A DNA stretch of 41,057 bases from Bacteroidales bacterium (GTDB taxonomy: Bacteria; Bacteroidota; Bacteroidia; Bacteroidales; CG2-30-32-10), in the NCBI GenBank assembly GCA_035353855.1, contig DAOQAK010000038.1, positions 1-41,057 of the forward strand, written 5' to 3'. The number at the start of each line of letters is the position of its first letter. Position 1 is the first letter of the stretch. Below are positions 8,504-16,482 of this stretch, piece by piece. The notes beneath the pieces were generated by a model. The model ran no database searches. It saw only the letters and a list, made by a program, of their open reading frames with translations, and was not told the DNA's origin. The translations under genes and the position numbers were made by a program.

Positions 8504-9904
8504 ATGAGAGATTACGAAGGGCATGATGAAAAAGAAATGAAGATGCTTGCACACCGCTTTGATGAAATGCTAAAGTGTGGCGAACATTATTATTTCGATG
8601 TTAGTGAATTTGAAGATATTATTGAAAATTATTTTCAGGAAAACGATATTCGCAAACTTACAAAAGCTATTAACTATGCACAAGAACAGCATCCTGATTC
8701 CATAGTTTTTGTATTAAGGAAAGCACAGTTATATGCTTCGGTAAATAAATCGGAGAAAGCTTTGCAATTATTACAACAGGTTGAAGTGGTTGAACCCTTC
8801 AACAACGAACTGTTCATGACCAAAGGCGCCATTTACAGCCAGATGAAAAAGTATGACAAAGCTATTGAGGAATATAATAAAGCTACACAAGATGCCGAAG
8901 CGCTCGATGAAGTGTATATCAATATTGCTTACGAATACGAGAACTTGAATAATTTTGAAAAAGCCTTATATTATTTAAGGAAAGCCTTAAAAGTAAATCC
9001 TGAAAATGAATCGGCTTTATATGAAATTTCATTTTGTTATGAACAAAAAAACAAACTGGAAGAATCAATTCAGTTTTTCAATGAGTTTATTGATGATAAC
9101 CCATACTCTTCCATTGCATGGTATAACCTGGGAATATCATACATGCTGGTTGAAGCTTTTGAAAAATCAATTGAAGCATTCGATTATGCCATTGCTATCA
9201 ATCCCGGTTTTTCGTCAGCATACTTTAATAAAGGCAACGCACTGGTTTCGATAGAAAAATATCACGATGCAATTTCTGTTTACAGGGAAGTTCTCGACTC
9301 TGAATTCCCCGACGCGTATACACTTTATTATATTGGCGAGTGTTATGAAAATTTGAAGGAATACGATAATGCCATTGATAGCTACAGGAAAGCCCTTGAT
9401 ATCGACAACAACATTCCCGATGCATGGGTAGGTCTGGGTTCGGTGTTAGATGAAATGGGAAAAACCGAAGAAAGCATTAACAGCATACTAAAAGCGATTC
9501 AGCTTCAACCCATGAATCATGAATACTGGTATATCCTTGCAGATTACCAGGTAAAGGCAGGAAAAATTGACGATGCAATAATCTCCTATAAAAAAGTAGC
9601 ATCATTTGATGGTGAAAATGCTGAAATATGGCTTGATTATTCCGATGCTTACATGAAACTTAATGATGTTGAAAATGCAATTGATGTGCTCATTAAAGGG
9701 ATTGAACTTCAACCAACCAACATCAGTTACCGGTACCGGTTAGCTGCTTATCTTTTCTTAAGCGGAAATAATATTGAAGGATTTGAAACCCTTGAAACAG
9801 CATTACAACAAGATTATTCGCGGCATACTGAACTTTTTGAATATCATAATTCATTTACATTGAACCAGCATATTCTGGATATTATTGAACTTTATAAAAA
9901 ATAA
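8504..9904 (+). CDS. Tetratricopeptide repeat protein
   Basis: Start taken at ATG 8504; a TTG two codons upstream is less likely. The 466 residues have no signal peptide or membrane segment, so a cytoplasmic location is likely. After an acidic N-terminus, about ten or more TPR units of 34 residues follow, with the usual W/L-G-Y-A-F-A-P positions (for example AWYNLGISYMLVEAFEKSIE and AYFNKGNALVSIEKYHDAIS). TPR stacks are protein-binding scaffolds and the partner here is unknown. It is followed after only four bases by the ComA-like gene, so the two are probably cotranscribed with dedA. Confidence 0.88.
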   Translation: MRDYEGHDEKEMKMLAHRFDEMLKCGEHYYFDVSEFEDIIENYFQENDIRKLTKAINYAQEQHPDSIVFVLRKAQLYASVNKSEKALQLLQQVEVVEPFNNELFMTKGAIYSQMKKYDKAIEEYNKATQDAEALDEVYINIAYEYENLNNFEKALYYLRKALKVNPENESALYEISFCYEQKNKLEESIQFFNEFIDDNPYSSIAWYNLGISYMLVEAFEKSIEAFDYAIAINPGFSSAYFNKGNALVSIEKYHDAISVYREVLDSEFPDAYTLYYIGECYENLKEYDNAIDSYRKALDIDNNIPDAWVGLGSVLDEMGKTEESINSILKAIQLQPMNHEYWYILADYQVKAGKIDDAIISYKKVASFDGENAEIWLDYSDAYMKLNDVENAIDVLIKGIELQPTNISYRYRLAAYLFLSGNNIEGFETLETALQQDYSRHTELFEYHNSFTLNQHILDIIELYKK

Positions 9905-9908
9905 AAAC

Positions 9909-10712
9909 ATGAAAAACAACATTCTGAACTTTATTCCCGAAAGACCTTCCAAACCAAGGAAAAAGGGAGTCAATATGATGATGGATAAAGGGCTGAGCAT
10001 CCGTGAAGTTGAAGATTTTATAAGTGTTGCAGGCGAATATACCGATTTTGCTAAACTGGGTTTTGGCACTTCAATGGTTATGAACGGTATTATTGAAACA
10101 AAAATAAAACTGTATAAAGAAGCAAATATTAAAGTATATCTCGGCGGAACTTTATTCGAAGCATTCATTATCCGTGACAAACTTGACGAGTACAAACGGT
10201 TGATCGATAAATTAAAAGTTGATGCCATTGAAGTTTCCGATGGCTCCATACTCATGGATCATGATGTGAAATGTAATTATATCAGCCAACTTTCAAAAAC
10301 ACATACTGTTCTTTCGGAAGTAGGCTCGAAGGAAGCTGGTATTATTACAGCTCCCAATAAATGGATACAAATGATGCAATCAGAAATTGATGCCGGATCA
10401 TCATTTGTAATTGCCGAAGCACGCGAAAGCGGGACTGTAGGCATATACAGACCTAACGGAAATGCTCATGTAAGCCTCGTAACCAAAATCACATCAAAAA
10501 TCGATAAGGATAAAATCTTGTGGGAAGCTCCTTTAAAATCACAACAAGTATGGTTCATCAAAGAGTTCGGATGTAATGTAAACCTTGGTAATATTGCTCC
10601 CAATGAAATCATACCATTGGAAACATTAAGGATTGGGCTACGCGGCGATACATTCTTCCAGTTTCTTCCTGATGAATTTCAGAAATTAAAAATAAAACCT
10701 AAAGCAAAATAA
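9909..10712 (+). CDS. Phosphosulfolactate synthase family protein (ComA-like)
   Basis: Start set at ATG 9909, since an in-frame TTG at 9885 lies inside the TPR gene. The 267-residue protein matches the ComA family (sulfite addition to phosphoenolpyruvate giving phosphosulfolactate, a TIM barrel). It shows DKGLSIREVEDF near residue 25, AGEYTDFAKLGFGTS, VYLGGTLFEAF, IEVSDGS and, late, LRIGLRGDTF. The family is known from coenzyme M synthesis in methanogens and from sulfolactate in Bacillus spores. In Bacteroidota the homologues have no assigned product that I know of. No other CoM genes (comB, comC, comDE) occur in the window. It is tightly packed between the TPR and DedA genes. Confidence 0.82.
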   Translation: MKNNILNFIPERPSKPRKKGVNMMMDKGLSIREVEDFISVAGEYTDFAKLGFGTSMVMNGIIETKIKLYKEANIKVYLGGTLFEAFIIRDKLDEYKRLIDKLKVDAIEVSDGSILMDHDVKCNYISQLSKTHTVLSEVGSKEAGIITAPNKWIQMMQSEIDAGSSFVIAEARESGTVGIYRPNGNAHVSLVTKITSKIDKDKILWEAPLKSQQVWFIKEFGCNVNLGNIAPNEIIPLETLRIGLRGDTFFQFLPDEFQKLKIKPKAK

Positions 10713-10715
10713 CGA

Positions 10716-11336
10716 ATGGGACTAACTGAATTTCTTGTACAATATATTGTTGCTTTTATTGAAAGCATGGGATATGCCAGTGTATTAATATTAATGATAC
10801 TGGAAAGTATGATCATGCCTGTACCCAGCGAAGCGGTTATGCCATTCGCAGGATTCCTTGTTGAGTCGGGTCAATTCACATTTGCAGGCGTAATATTTTT
10901 TAGCACACTGGGAAGTATCATTGGTTCGTTGATATCTTATTACCTCGGATATTATGGCGGACGACCTCTTGTTGAGCGATTCGGGAAATATCTTTTCTTG
11001 GACCATCATCATCTTGATATCACTGAAAAATATTTCCATAAAAAAGGCGACATCACTATTTTTATCAGTCGTTTTATTCCTATCGTTCGCCATCTTATTT
11101 CAATACCGGCAGGCATAGGGAAAATGAATATCTGGAAATTTTGTATCTATACTATTATTGGTGCTGGAATGTGGAATGCTTTCCTAACTTACGTTGGAAT
11201 AAAACTTAAAGAGAACTGGAACGAAATTCTTAAATACAGCAGTGTAATTGATATTGTTGTTTTAGGGTTGCTTGCATTTATTTGTATTTATGCAGCTTAT
11301 AAACTACACAAAGCAAGAAAAAATAATAAAGTTTAA
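10716..11336 (+). CDS. DedA/VTT family membrane protein
   Basis: 206 residues with the DedA layout: an N-terminal re-entrant helix with E-x-x-x-P-V-P-S-E (LESMIMPVPSEAVMP), the glycine-rich G-S-x-x-G-x-x-x-x-Y-x-x-G-Y-x-G-G segment, and the hallmark F-I-S-R-F-I-P-x-x-R-H...PAGIGKM loop, followed by two more membrane segments and a basic tail. Family members move undecaprenyl phosphate or phospholipids across the cytoplasmic membrane and support envelope integrity. The substrate here is not decidable. The ATG is three bases after the ComA-like stop, consistent with an operon. The first degenerate intergenic repeat lies immediately downstream. Confidence 0.9.
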   Translation: MGLTEFLVQYIVAFIESMGYASVLILMILESMIMPVPSEAVMPFAGFLVESGQFTFAGVIFFSTLGSIIGSLISYYLGYYGGRPLVERFGKYLFLDHHHLDITEKYFHKKGDITIFISRFIPIVRHLISIPAGIGKMNIWKFCIYTIIGAGMWNAFLTYVGIKLKENWNEILKYSSVIDIVVLGLLAFICIYAAYKLHKARKNNKV

Positions 11337-11337
11337 T

Positions 11338-11382
11338 ATACCGATATGGAAATGATTTGCAAAAATTTCGTATCGGCATAAC
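11338..11382. repeat. Intergenic palindromic repeat, copy 1
   Basis: ATACCGATATGG (11338-11349) and TATCGGCATAAC (11371-11382) form an imperfect inverted pair (CCGATA/TATCGG core). Its right half TTTCGTATCGGCATAA recurs with one change at 13294-13309, and both halves recur at 23775-23805. It begins two bases after the dedA-like stop, so it may also act as a 3' hairpin. No T-run follows. The rest of 11383-11460 is AT-rich and featureless. Confidence 0.5.
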
Positions 11383-11460
11383 AGAATCCAAGCACATTTT
11401 TACTTTACAAATCTGCTAAGATTCTTTATACAATATATTTTTTATTTATTAAAATAATTT

Positions 11461-13017
11461 ATGATGAAAAAGATAAAATCATTTTTCACGCTATTATTAT
11501 TTTTATTCGCCAACTGTTTATTTGCACAACCCGGAGCGCTCGACAGCGACTGGGATGCAGACGGCAAAATCACCACCGACTTCAATACGACTTATGATTT
11601 TTTATATTCACTTGCTGTACAAAGCGACGGAAAAGTAATTGCTGCCGGTTACCTGAATGCAGCAACTTCAGATTTTGCAGTTGCGCGATACAATACTGAC
11701 GGAACATTAGATAACACATTCAGTGTTGACGGAAAAGTTACTACAGCTATCGGAACTGATGACGATCAAGCCTTTTCTGTTGCTTTGCAGGATGACGGAA
11801 AAATTGTTTTATGCGGAGCATCATTCAATAGTTCCGATTACGATTTTGCAGTTGTACGATACAATGCCGATGGCACGCTTGATAACACCTTCGATTCAAA
11901 TGGAAGCACCACCACAGCAATAGGCACAGGAAACGACATTGCACAATCACTGGCAATTCAACCCGACGGAAAAATTGTTGCAGCAGGTTTTTCAATGAGT
12001 ACTTCCGGTTGGGATTTTGCAGTTGTGCGCTATAACTCTGATGGGTCCTTAGACACAGACTTTAGCACCGATGGAAAAGTTACTACAGCAATAGGTACAA
12101 CTGATGACAGAGGTTATGCTGTCGCCATACAACCTGATGGAAAAATAGTTGTAGCAGGGCTTTCATATAATGGCTCCGACATGGATTTTGCATTAGTACG
12201 TTATAATTCTGATGGTACATTAGATATTAATTTTGGAACGAATGGTAAAGTAACAACAGCTATTGGAACCGGTGAAGATGTTGCATTATCAATGGCGCTG
12301 CAAAGTGATGGTAAAATAGTTCTTGCCGGATATTCGTACAACGGTTCTACTCCAGATATTGCGCTTGCACGTTATAATTCTGATGGGACACTTGATACAG
12401 GCTTTAGCTCTGATGGTAAAGTTACCACTGATATTGCTTCTGAAGAAGACCGGGCATATTCTGTTAAAATTCAAGCGGACAATAAAATATTAGTCGGAGG
12501 TTTAACAAGCATTTCATCAAATTACGATTTTGCTCTTGTTAGGTATAATTCTGATGGCACACTCGACACCGATTTCAGTTCCGATGGCAAAGTAACCACA
12601 GCCATTGGCCCTTCACTTGATTACGCTTATGCAATGACAATACAACCTAACGGAAGAATTTTATTAGGTGGCATTTCAACGAATGGGAGCAATTACGATT
12701 TTGCAATCACACGTTATTTATCAGGTTTGAATATTGGAGTTGTTGAATTTTCAAAATCAGAAAAAAATATTCTTGTTTATCCCAACCCTATTCAGCAAAA
12801 TTCAGTACTTGAATATACACTTGATAAAAATGAGAATATTTCAATTCGCATGGTTGATATGCAAGGTAAAACAGTAAAAACATTTATTGATAACGAAAAG
12901 CAGAATGCAGGTGATCACAAACAAAATATTTTTATTCCTCAAGAAATACCTGCCGGTTCATACTTTATAGTAATATCAAGCGAAAGCGGACAAGAAAAAA
13001 TTAAAATTATAAAATAA
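11461..13017 (+). CDS. Secreted delta-60 repeat protein with T9SS sorting domain
   Basis: A Met-Met start is followed by a lysine-rich n-region and a signal peptide ending LFAQ. About seven repeats of 52-55 residues follow, each reading roughly F-A-x-x-R-Y-N-x-D-G-T-L-D...F-x-x-D-G-K-V-T-T-A-I-G...A-x-A-x-Q-x-D-G-K-I-x-x-A-G, the delta-60 (predicted propeller) repeat. The last 75 residues are a Por sorting domain (YPNPIQ ... IPAGSYFIVI). It should therefore be exported by T9SS. The repeats are highly alike, suggesting recent internal duplication. The function is unknown; it is not linked by spacing to either neighbouring operon, and a strong terminator follows. Confidence 0.9.
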   Translation: MMKKIKSFFTLLLFLFANCLFAQPGALDSDWDADGKITTDFNTTYDFLYSLAVQSDGKVIAAGYLNAATSDFAVARYNTDGTLDNTFSVDGKVTTAIGTDDDQAFSVALQDDGKIVLCGASFNSSDYDFAVVRYNADGTLDNTFDSNGSTTTAIGTGNDIAQSLAIQPDGKIVAAGFSMSTSGWDFAVVRYNSDGSLDTDFSTDGKVTTAIGTTDDRGYAVAIQPDGKIVVAGLSYNGSDMDFALVRYNSDGTLDINFGTNGKVTTAIGTGEDVALSMALQSDGKIVLAGYSYNGSTPDIALARYNSDGTLDTGFSSDGKVTTDIASEEDRAYSVKIQADNKILVGGLTSISSNYDFALVRYNSDGTLDTDFSSDGKVTTAIGPSLDYAYAMTIQPNGRILLGGISTNGSNYDFAITRYLSGLNIGVVEFSKSEKNILVYPNPIQQNSVLEYTLDKNENISIRMVDMQGKTVKTFIDNEKQNAGDHKQNIFIPQEIPAGSYFIVISSESGQEKIKIIK

Positions 13018-13037
13018 AAATTTCACAAAATACCTTT

Positions 13038-13072
13038 AAACGACTGAATTATACTGATTCAGTCGTTTTTTA
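13038..13072 (+). terminator. Intrinsic terminator after the delta-60 protein gene
   Basis: AAACGACTGAAT (13038-13049) pairs perfectly over 12 bp with ATTCAGTCGTTT (13057-13068) around a 7-nt loop, followed by TTTATT. It starts 20 nt after the stop codon. Confidence 0.9.
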
Positions 13073-13189
13073 TTGAAAAAATAAATCTATCGATAGGTTA
13101 ACGATTTTTCATTCTTTAAAATAACAAAATGCTGGTTGTTCTTGTCATTTCTATCTTTTGCGAGAAATCTATTTATCAGCATTTTTATA

Positions 13190-13233
13190 CTCGTTCTCAT
13201 CAAGAATGCAAAAGCAAATTTGATTAGAACGAG
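13190..13233. other. Stem-loop in a 430-bp non-coding gap
   Basis: CTCGTTCTCATCAA (13190-13203) and TTGATTAGAACGAG (13220-13233) pair at 13 of 14 positions around a 16-nt loop. There is no following T-run, so it is not an ordinary terminator. Outside it, ATCAGC (near 13175) and GCTGAT (near 13250) could extend the structure. The surrounding gap 13073-13434 has no convincing ORF. It could be a small RNA, a decayed mobile repeat or a regulatory leader; nothing here decides between these. Confidence 0.45.
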
Positions 13234-13293
13234 TTATGCCTATTTATCCCGACTTGTCGCTGATAGGAACAAAATAAGAAAAATTCAAATCTG

Positions 13294-13310
13294 TTTCGTA
13301 TCGGTATAAT
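13294..13310. repeat. Intergenic repeat, copy 2 (half element)
   Basis: TTTCGTATCGGTATAAT matches the right half of the element at 11366-11382 with one change in the 16 bases TTTCGTATCGGYATAA. No obvious left arm is present. Confidence 0.4.
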
Positions 13311-13434
13311 TACACTTTTTTTTGGGGTACCTGTTGTAGAGAAAGAAACACAAAGCACTCTGGTAAAATATTAAAATTCAATTAAAGAATTTTCGGAATA
13401 AAATCGTTTTCACCTTTACTGGTATTCAAGTATA

Positions 13435-13464
13435 TTGATTTATCACATTTATTTCTTATATTTG
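13435..13464 (+). promoter_or_regulatory. Bacteroidota-type promoter of the exopolysaccharide operon
   Basis: TTG at 13435-13437, 19 nt spacing, then TATATTTG (13457-13464), a full match to the -33/-7 consensus. The ATG of the GT2 gene at 13505 lies 40 nt downstream, leaving a 5' leader of roughly 30 nt. Confidence 0.55.
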
Positions 13465-13504
13465 AAAATTAAATATCAGCAACATTTGATTTTTGTGCCA
13501 ATTT

Positions 13505-14980
13505 ATGTTATATCTTTTTAGAATACTTGAAAAGTTAGTTATCATATATTTCTCATTATATTTCATTATTGATTTATTTCTTTTCATCTCTTCGCTTTTC
13601 ATTCATAGAAAAATCAGGAAAAAAGAAAATACGAATTATAATTACAATTCCTACTCAATATCAATCATTGTTCCTGCATACAACGAAGAGGTATCAATAG
13701 TCGATTGTATTAAAATGCTTGCCAATGTAGATTATGAGAACTTTGAAATAATTGTTGTTAACGATGGTTCTAAAGACAATACCTTTAAAAAAATGCTTGA
13801 AGCATTTTCGTTAACTGAAATAGAATTTAATCTCCATACAAAAATTAAAACTAACACTATAAGAAATGTTTATCGCGACATCGATAACAAAATCATATTA
13901 ATCAATAAAGTTAACGGGGGCAAAGCCGATTCGGTTAATGCAGGAATAAACCTCTCTACCAAAGACTATATCTGTACAATTGATGCCGATTCCATACTTG
14001 ACGACCAGGCGCTGAAAAAAGTTATACAGCCCATGATCGATAATAAATTCAATTTTGTAACAGGCGGCTTCCTTGCCACTTCAAACGACCTGGTAATTTC
14101 TAACAATAAAGTTGTAAATCATAAAATGCCTAAAAATATTTGGGTGTTATGGCAAATCGTAGAGTATATCAAATCGTTCATGATTGCAAGGTTAAGCCTG
14201 AGCAAAGTAAATATGCTGCTAATTATGTCGGGAGCTTTTTCTTTGTTCAAAAAAAAGGATTTATTAGCAGTAGGCGGATTTCTTTCAGAATATAATAATC
14301 ATCCTTATATATTAAAATCGCTCGGAGCAAAACATAAAACAGTATGCGAAGACATGGAAATTGTTATTCGCTTATGGAGGTATTACAAAGAAAATAAAAT
14401 CAAAGGGAAAGCCTCTTTCCTCCCCGACCCTGTATGCTGGACAGAAGTCCCCGACAATTATAAAAACCTTTTCAAGCAACGTTCGCGCTGGCACCAGGGA
14501 TTAGGTGAATCATTAAAGATTCACCGGAAAATTATGTTTGAACCAAGTTATGGTACTATTGGGTTACTGGCTATGCCATATTATTTTTTCTTTGAATTTC
14601 TTTCGCCTTTTATAAAATTATTCAGTCTTACTTTTCTGATTGCACTTTCAATATTCGATGTAATTGATGCCGAATGGATGTTACTTTTACTAATAAGTAT
14701 TCTTCTTATAACAACAATAATCATGAGCGTTATAACCGTATTACTTGAAGCTAAAAGTAAAACAGAAATAACTGTTAACAGGAAAACCTTACGATACAAT
14801 ACTTTTACTGATTGGGTATGGTTATTAACCACAAGTATTATCGGAAGTTTTTCTTATGAATTTTTTAAAGTCGCTGCACAATTTAAAGGAATCATCAATA
14901 TCATACAAAACAAAAACGAGTGGAATAAATTTGAAAGAAAAGGACTAAACACAATTGAACCCCCAACACAAATTACATAA
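13505..14980 (+). CDS. Processive family 2 glycosyltransferase (PgaC/IcaA-like polysaccharide synthase)
   Basis: Start chosen at ATG 13505 (491 residues); a GTG at 13493 is less likely. One N-terminal membrane helix (about 8-33) precedes a GT-A catalytic domain with SIIVPAYNEE (53-62), NDGS (D87), DAD (160-162), the acceptor-site ED (282-283) and the QxxRW motif QRSRW (325-329). These mark a membrane-embedded processive beta-glycan synthase such as PgaC, IcaA or hyaluronan synthase. Two to three C-terminal helices (about 350-425) complete the channel. The presence of NodB and TPR-barrel genes downstream favours an N-acetylhexosamine polymer, an inference. No PilZ domain and no PgaD-like partner were found. 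The next gene starts two bases after the stop. Confidence 0.88.
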   Translation: MLYLFRILEKLVIIYFSLYFIIDLFLFISSLFIHRKIRKKENTNYNYNSYSISIIVPAYNEEVSIVDCIKMLANVDYENFEIIVVNDGSKDNTFKKMLEAFSLTEIEFNLHTKIKTNTIRNVYRDIDNKIILINKVNGGKADSVNAGINLSTKDYICTIDADSILDDQALKKVIQPMIDNKFNFVTGGFLATSNDLVISNNKVVNHKMPKNIWVLWQIVEYIKSFMIARLSLSKVNMLLIMSGAFSLFKKKDLLAVGGFLSEYNNHPYILKSLGAKHKTVCEDMEIVIRLWRYYKENKIKGKASFLPDPVCWTEVPDNYKNLFKQRSRWHQGLGESLKIHRKIMFEPSYGTIGLLAMPYYFFFEFLSPFIKLFSLTFLIALSIFDVIDAEWMLLLLISILLITTIIMSVITVLLEAKSKTEITVNRKTLRYNTFTDWVWLLTTSIIGSFSYEFFKVAAQFKGIINIIQNKNEWNKFERKGLNTIEPPTQIT

Positions 14981-14982
14981 CT

Positions 14983-16482
14983 ATGAAAAAAAACTACATT
15001 TTTATTTTTTTATTAATCATTGGAATATCCTTATCAAATAAGGCATTTTTACAAAACATTTCCGATACTACTTCTGTTGAGTATTTAATGCTGCAAGGGA
15101 AAAATGCATATACTAGTGGCAACATTGAAAAATCAAATTATTATTATGAAAAAGTTTTGAAATTAAACAATAATAATTTCGATGCAAAATTCGCAATTGC
15201 TACAAATTATTTCAGATTAGAAGAATACAAGAAATCTCTTCAGATTTACAATTCACTACTTGATGTAACGCCTATAAACACTGATGTATTAAATGGTATC
15301 GCTAAATGCTATATCAAACTTGAAGAGTATAATGATGCAATGACATTCTCAAAAAAATCATTAGCGATTAACAACAAACAAATGGATATATATTTTGATT
15401 TGGCATTCTTATATATTGTTAAAGGAAAACTCGACTCTGCAACATATTTTTATAAAGAAGTATTAAACATTGACAGCTCAAATGCCGATGCCTACGCAGG
15501 TATCGGAAAAATGTATTACTGGCAGGACAAACCTGTCACAGCAGCAAAATACTATAACAAAGCCTTACAAATTGACATGTCGAATACTGACAACAAAAAT
15601 TACTTAAAGCTGATCAATGATGATTTAGCTTATAATGTTTCATTGACATTCATGAAAATTTCAGAAGAAGAATCATCATATAAAATCTCGGCATTCCTAC
15701 AACGATATGGAGTTGAAAAAAGGATTAAAGATTATTTTTCATTATCATTATATACACTATGGGATTATTCAAACAGGGATAATTTATATTTTGATGATGT
15801 AAAAAGATGGTATGACAATACATGGATTAAACCAACTTTTATTTTCAAATCGAACCGCATAAGCTTGTTTGCCGGTGCAAGTGGCAATGATTCAAAAATT
15901 ACTTCATATGGTTTTACATGGAGCACTTCATTCAACCTGAACAAAATAAAATTCAGAAATTATCTTACAGCAGCATACGACTATTTTTATTACTGGAATA
16001 AAGTTGGACAAAATTTTTATCAGAATACTTTAGGCATAACATACAAAAGACTTAGTCTATGGGGAACATATCGCTATGCAATTATTAAAGATAATTATGT
16101 ATGGGATATTACTGAAAAGACTGATAACCCAAATACCCGATACAACATTGAACTAAAATATGAGTTTTTCAAGAACCCAAAAATTACTTTAGGCGTAAAT
16201 CAGTTTAATATGAATTACAAATATGCTTCACCATTATACTATTCACCTGATAACAGAACCATTACCGGTGCTTCCATTTCAAATTATTTTAAACTAAAAA
16301 AATTCTATACTTATGAAGAATTTTTATACGGACAGGATAGTGATGCTGTTGAACAAACTTCAGGCTCAATTGAATTTGGCTATGAATTAAATAAGATGAG
16401 TTTTGCATTAAATGGAAATTATTTTAAAAACGAATTCTATAAAAGCAGTAACTTTCAATTTTCAATTAAGAGGTCTTTCTGA
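14983..16482 (+). CDS. TPR-containing outer-membrane beta-barrel protein (YaiO/PgaA-like exporter)
   Basis: A signal peptide covers about residues 1-24. Five to six TPR units follow (about 30-205; for example DAYAGIGKMYYWQDKPVTAAKYYNKALQ in part). From about 215 to the end the sequence alternates aromatic and polar residues in short strands and finishes in phenylalanine (...FSIKRSF), the usual outer-membrane barrel signature. This is the TPR plus barrel layout of PgaA/AlgK-AlgE-type exporters and of the YaiO family. The predicted role is to guide the GT2 product through the periplasm and out of the cell. Its stop overlaps the next ATG (TGATG). The barrel, about 285 residues, would be roughly 12-16 strands. 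Confidence 0.82.
   Translation: MKKNYIFIFLLIIGISLSNKAFLQNISDTTSVEYLMLQGKNAYTSGNIEKSNYYYEKVLKLNNNNFDAKFAIATNYFRLEEYKKSLQIYNSLLDVTPINTDVLNGIAKCYIKLEEYNDAMTFSKKSLAINNKQMDIYFDLAFLYIVKGKLDSATYFYKEVLNIDSSNADAYAGIGKMYYWQDKPVTAAKYYNKALQIDMSNTDNKNYLKLINDDLAYNVSLTFMKISEEESSYKISAFLQRYGVEKRIKDYFSLSLYTLWDYSNRDNLYFDDVKRWYDNTWIKPTFIFKSNRISLFAGASGNDSKITSYGFTWSTSFNLNKIKFRNYLTAAYDYFYYWNKVGQNFYQNTLGITYKRLSLWGTYRYAIIKDNYVWDITEKTDNPNTRYNIELKYEFFKNPKITLGVNQFNMNYKYASPLYYSPDNRTITGASISNYFKLKKFYTYEEFLYGQDSDAVEQTSGSIEFGYELNKMSFALNGNYFKNEFYKSSNFQFSIKRSF

Noticed and set aside
11338..11382. Hairpin after the dedA-like gene as an intrinsic terminator
   Set aside because: No T-run follows the stem, and the same sequence recurs at other gaps, so a dispersed repeat is the better explanation.
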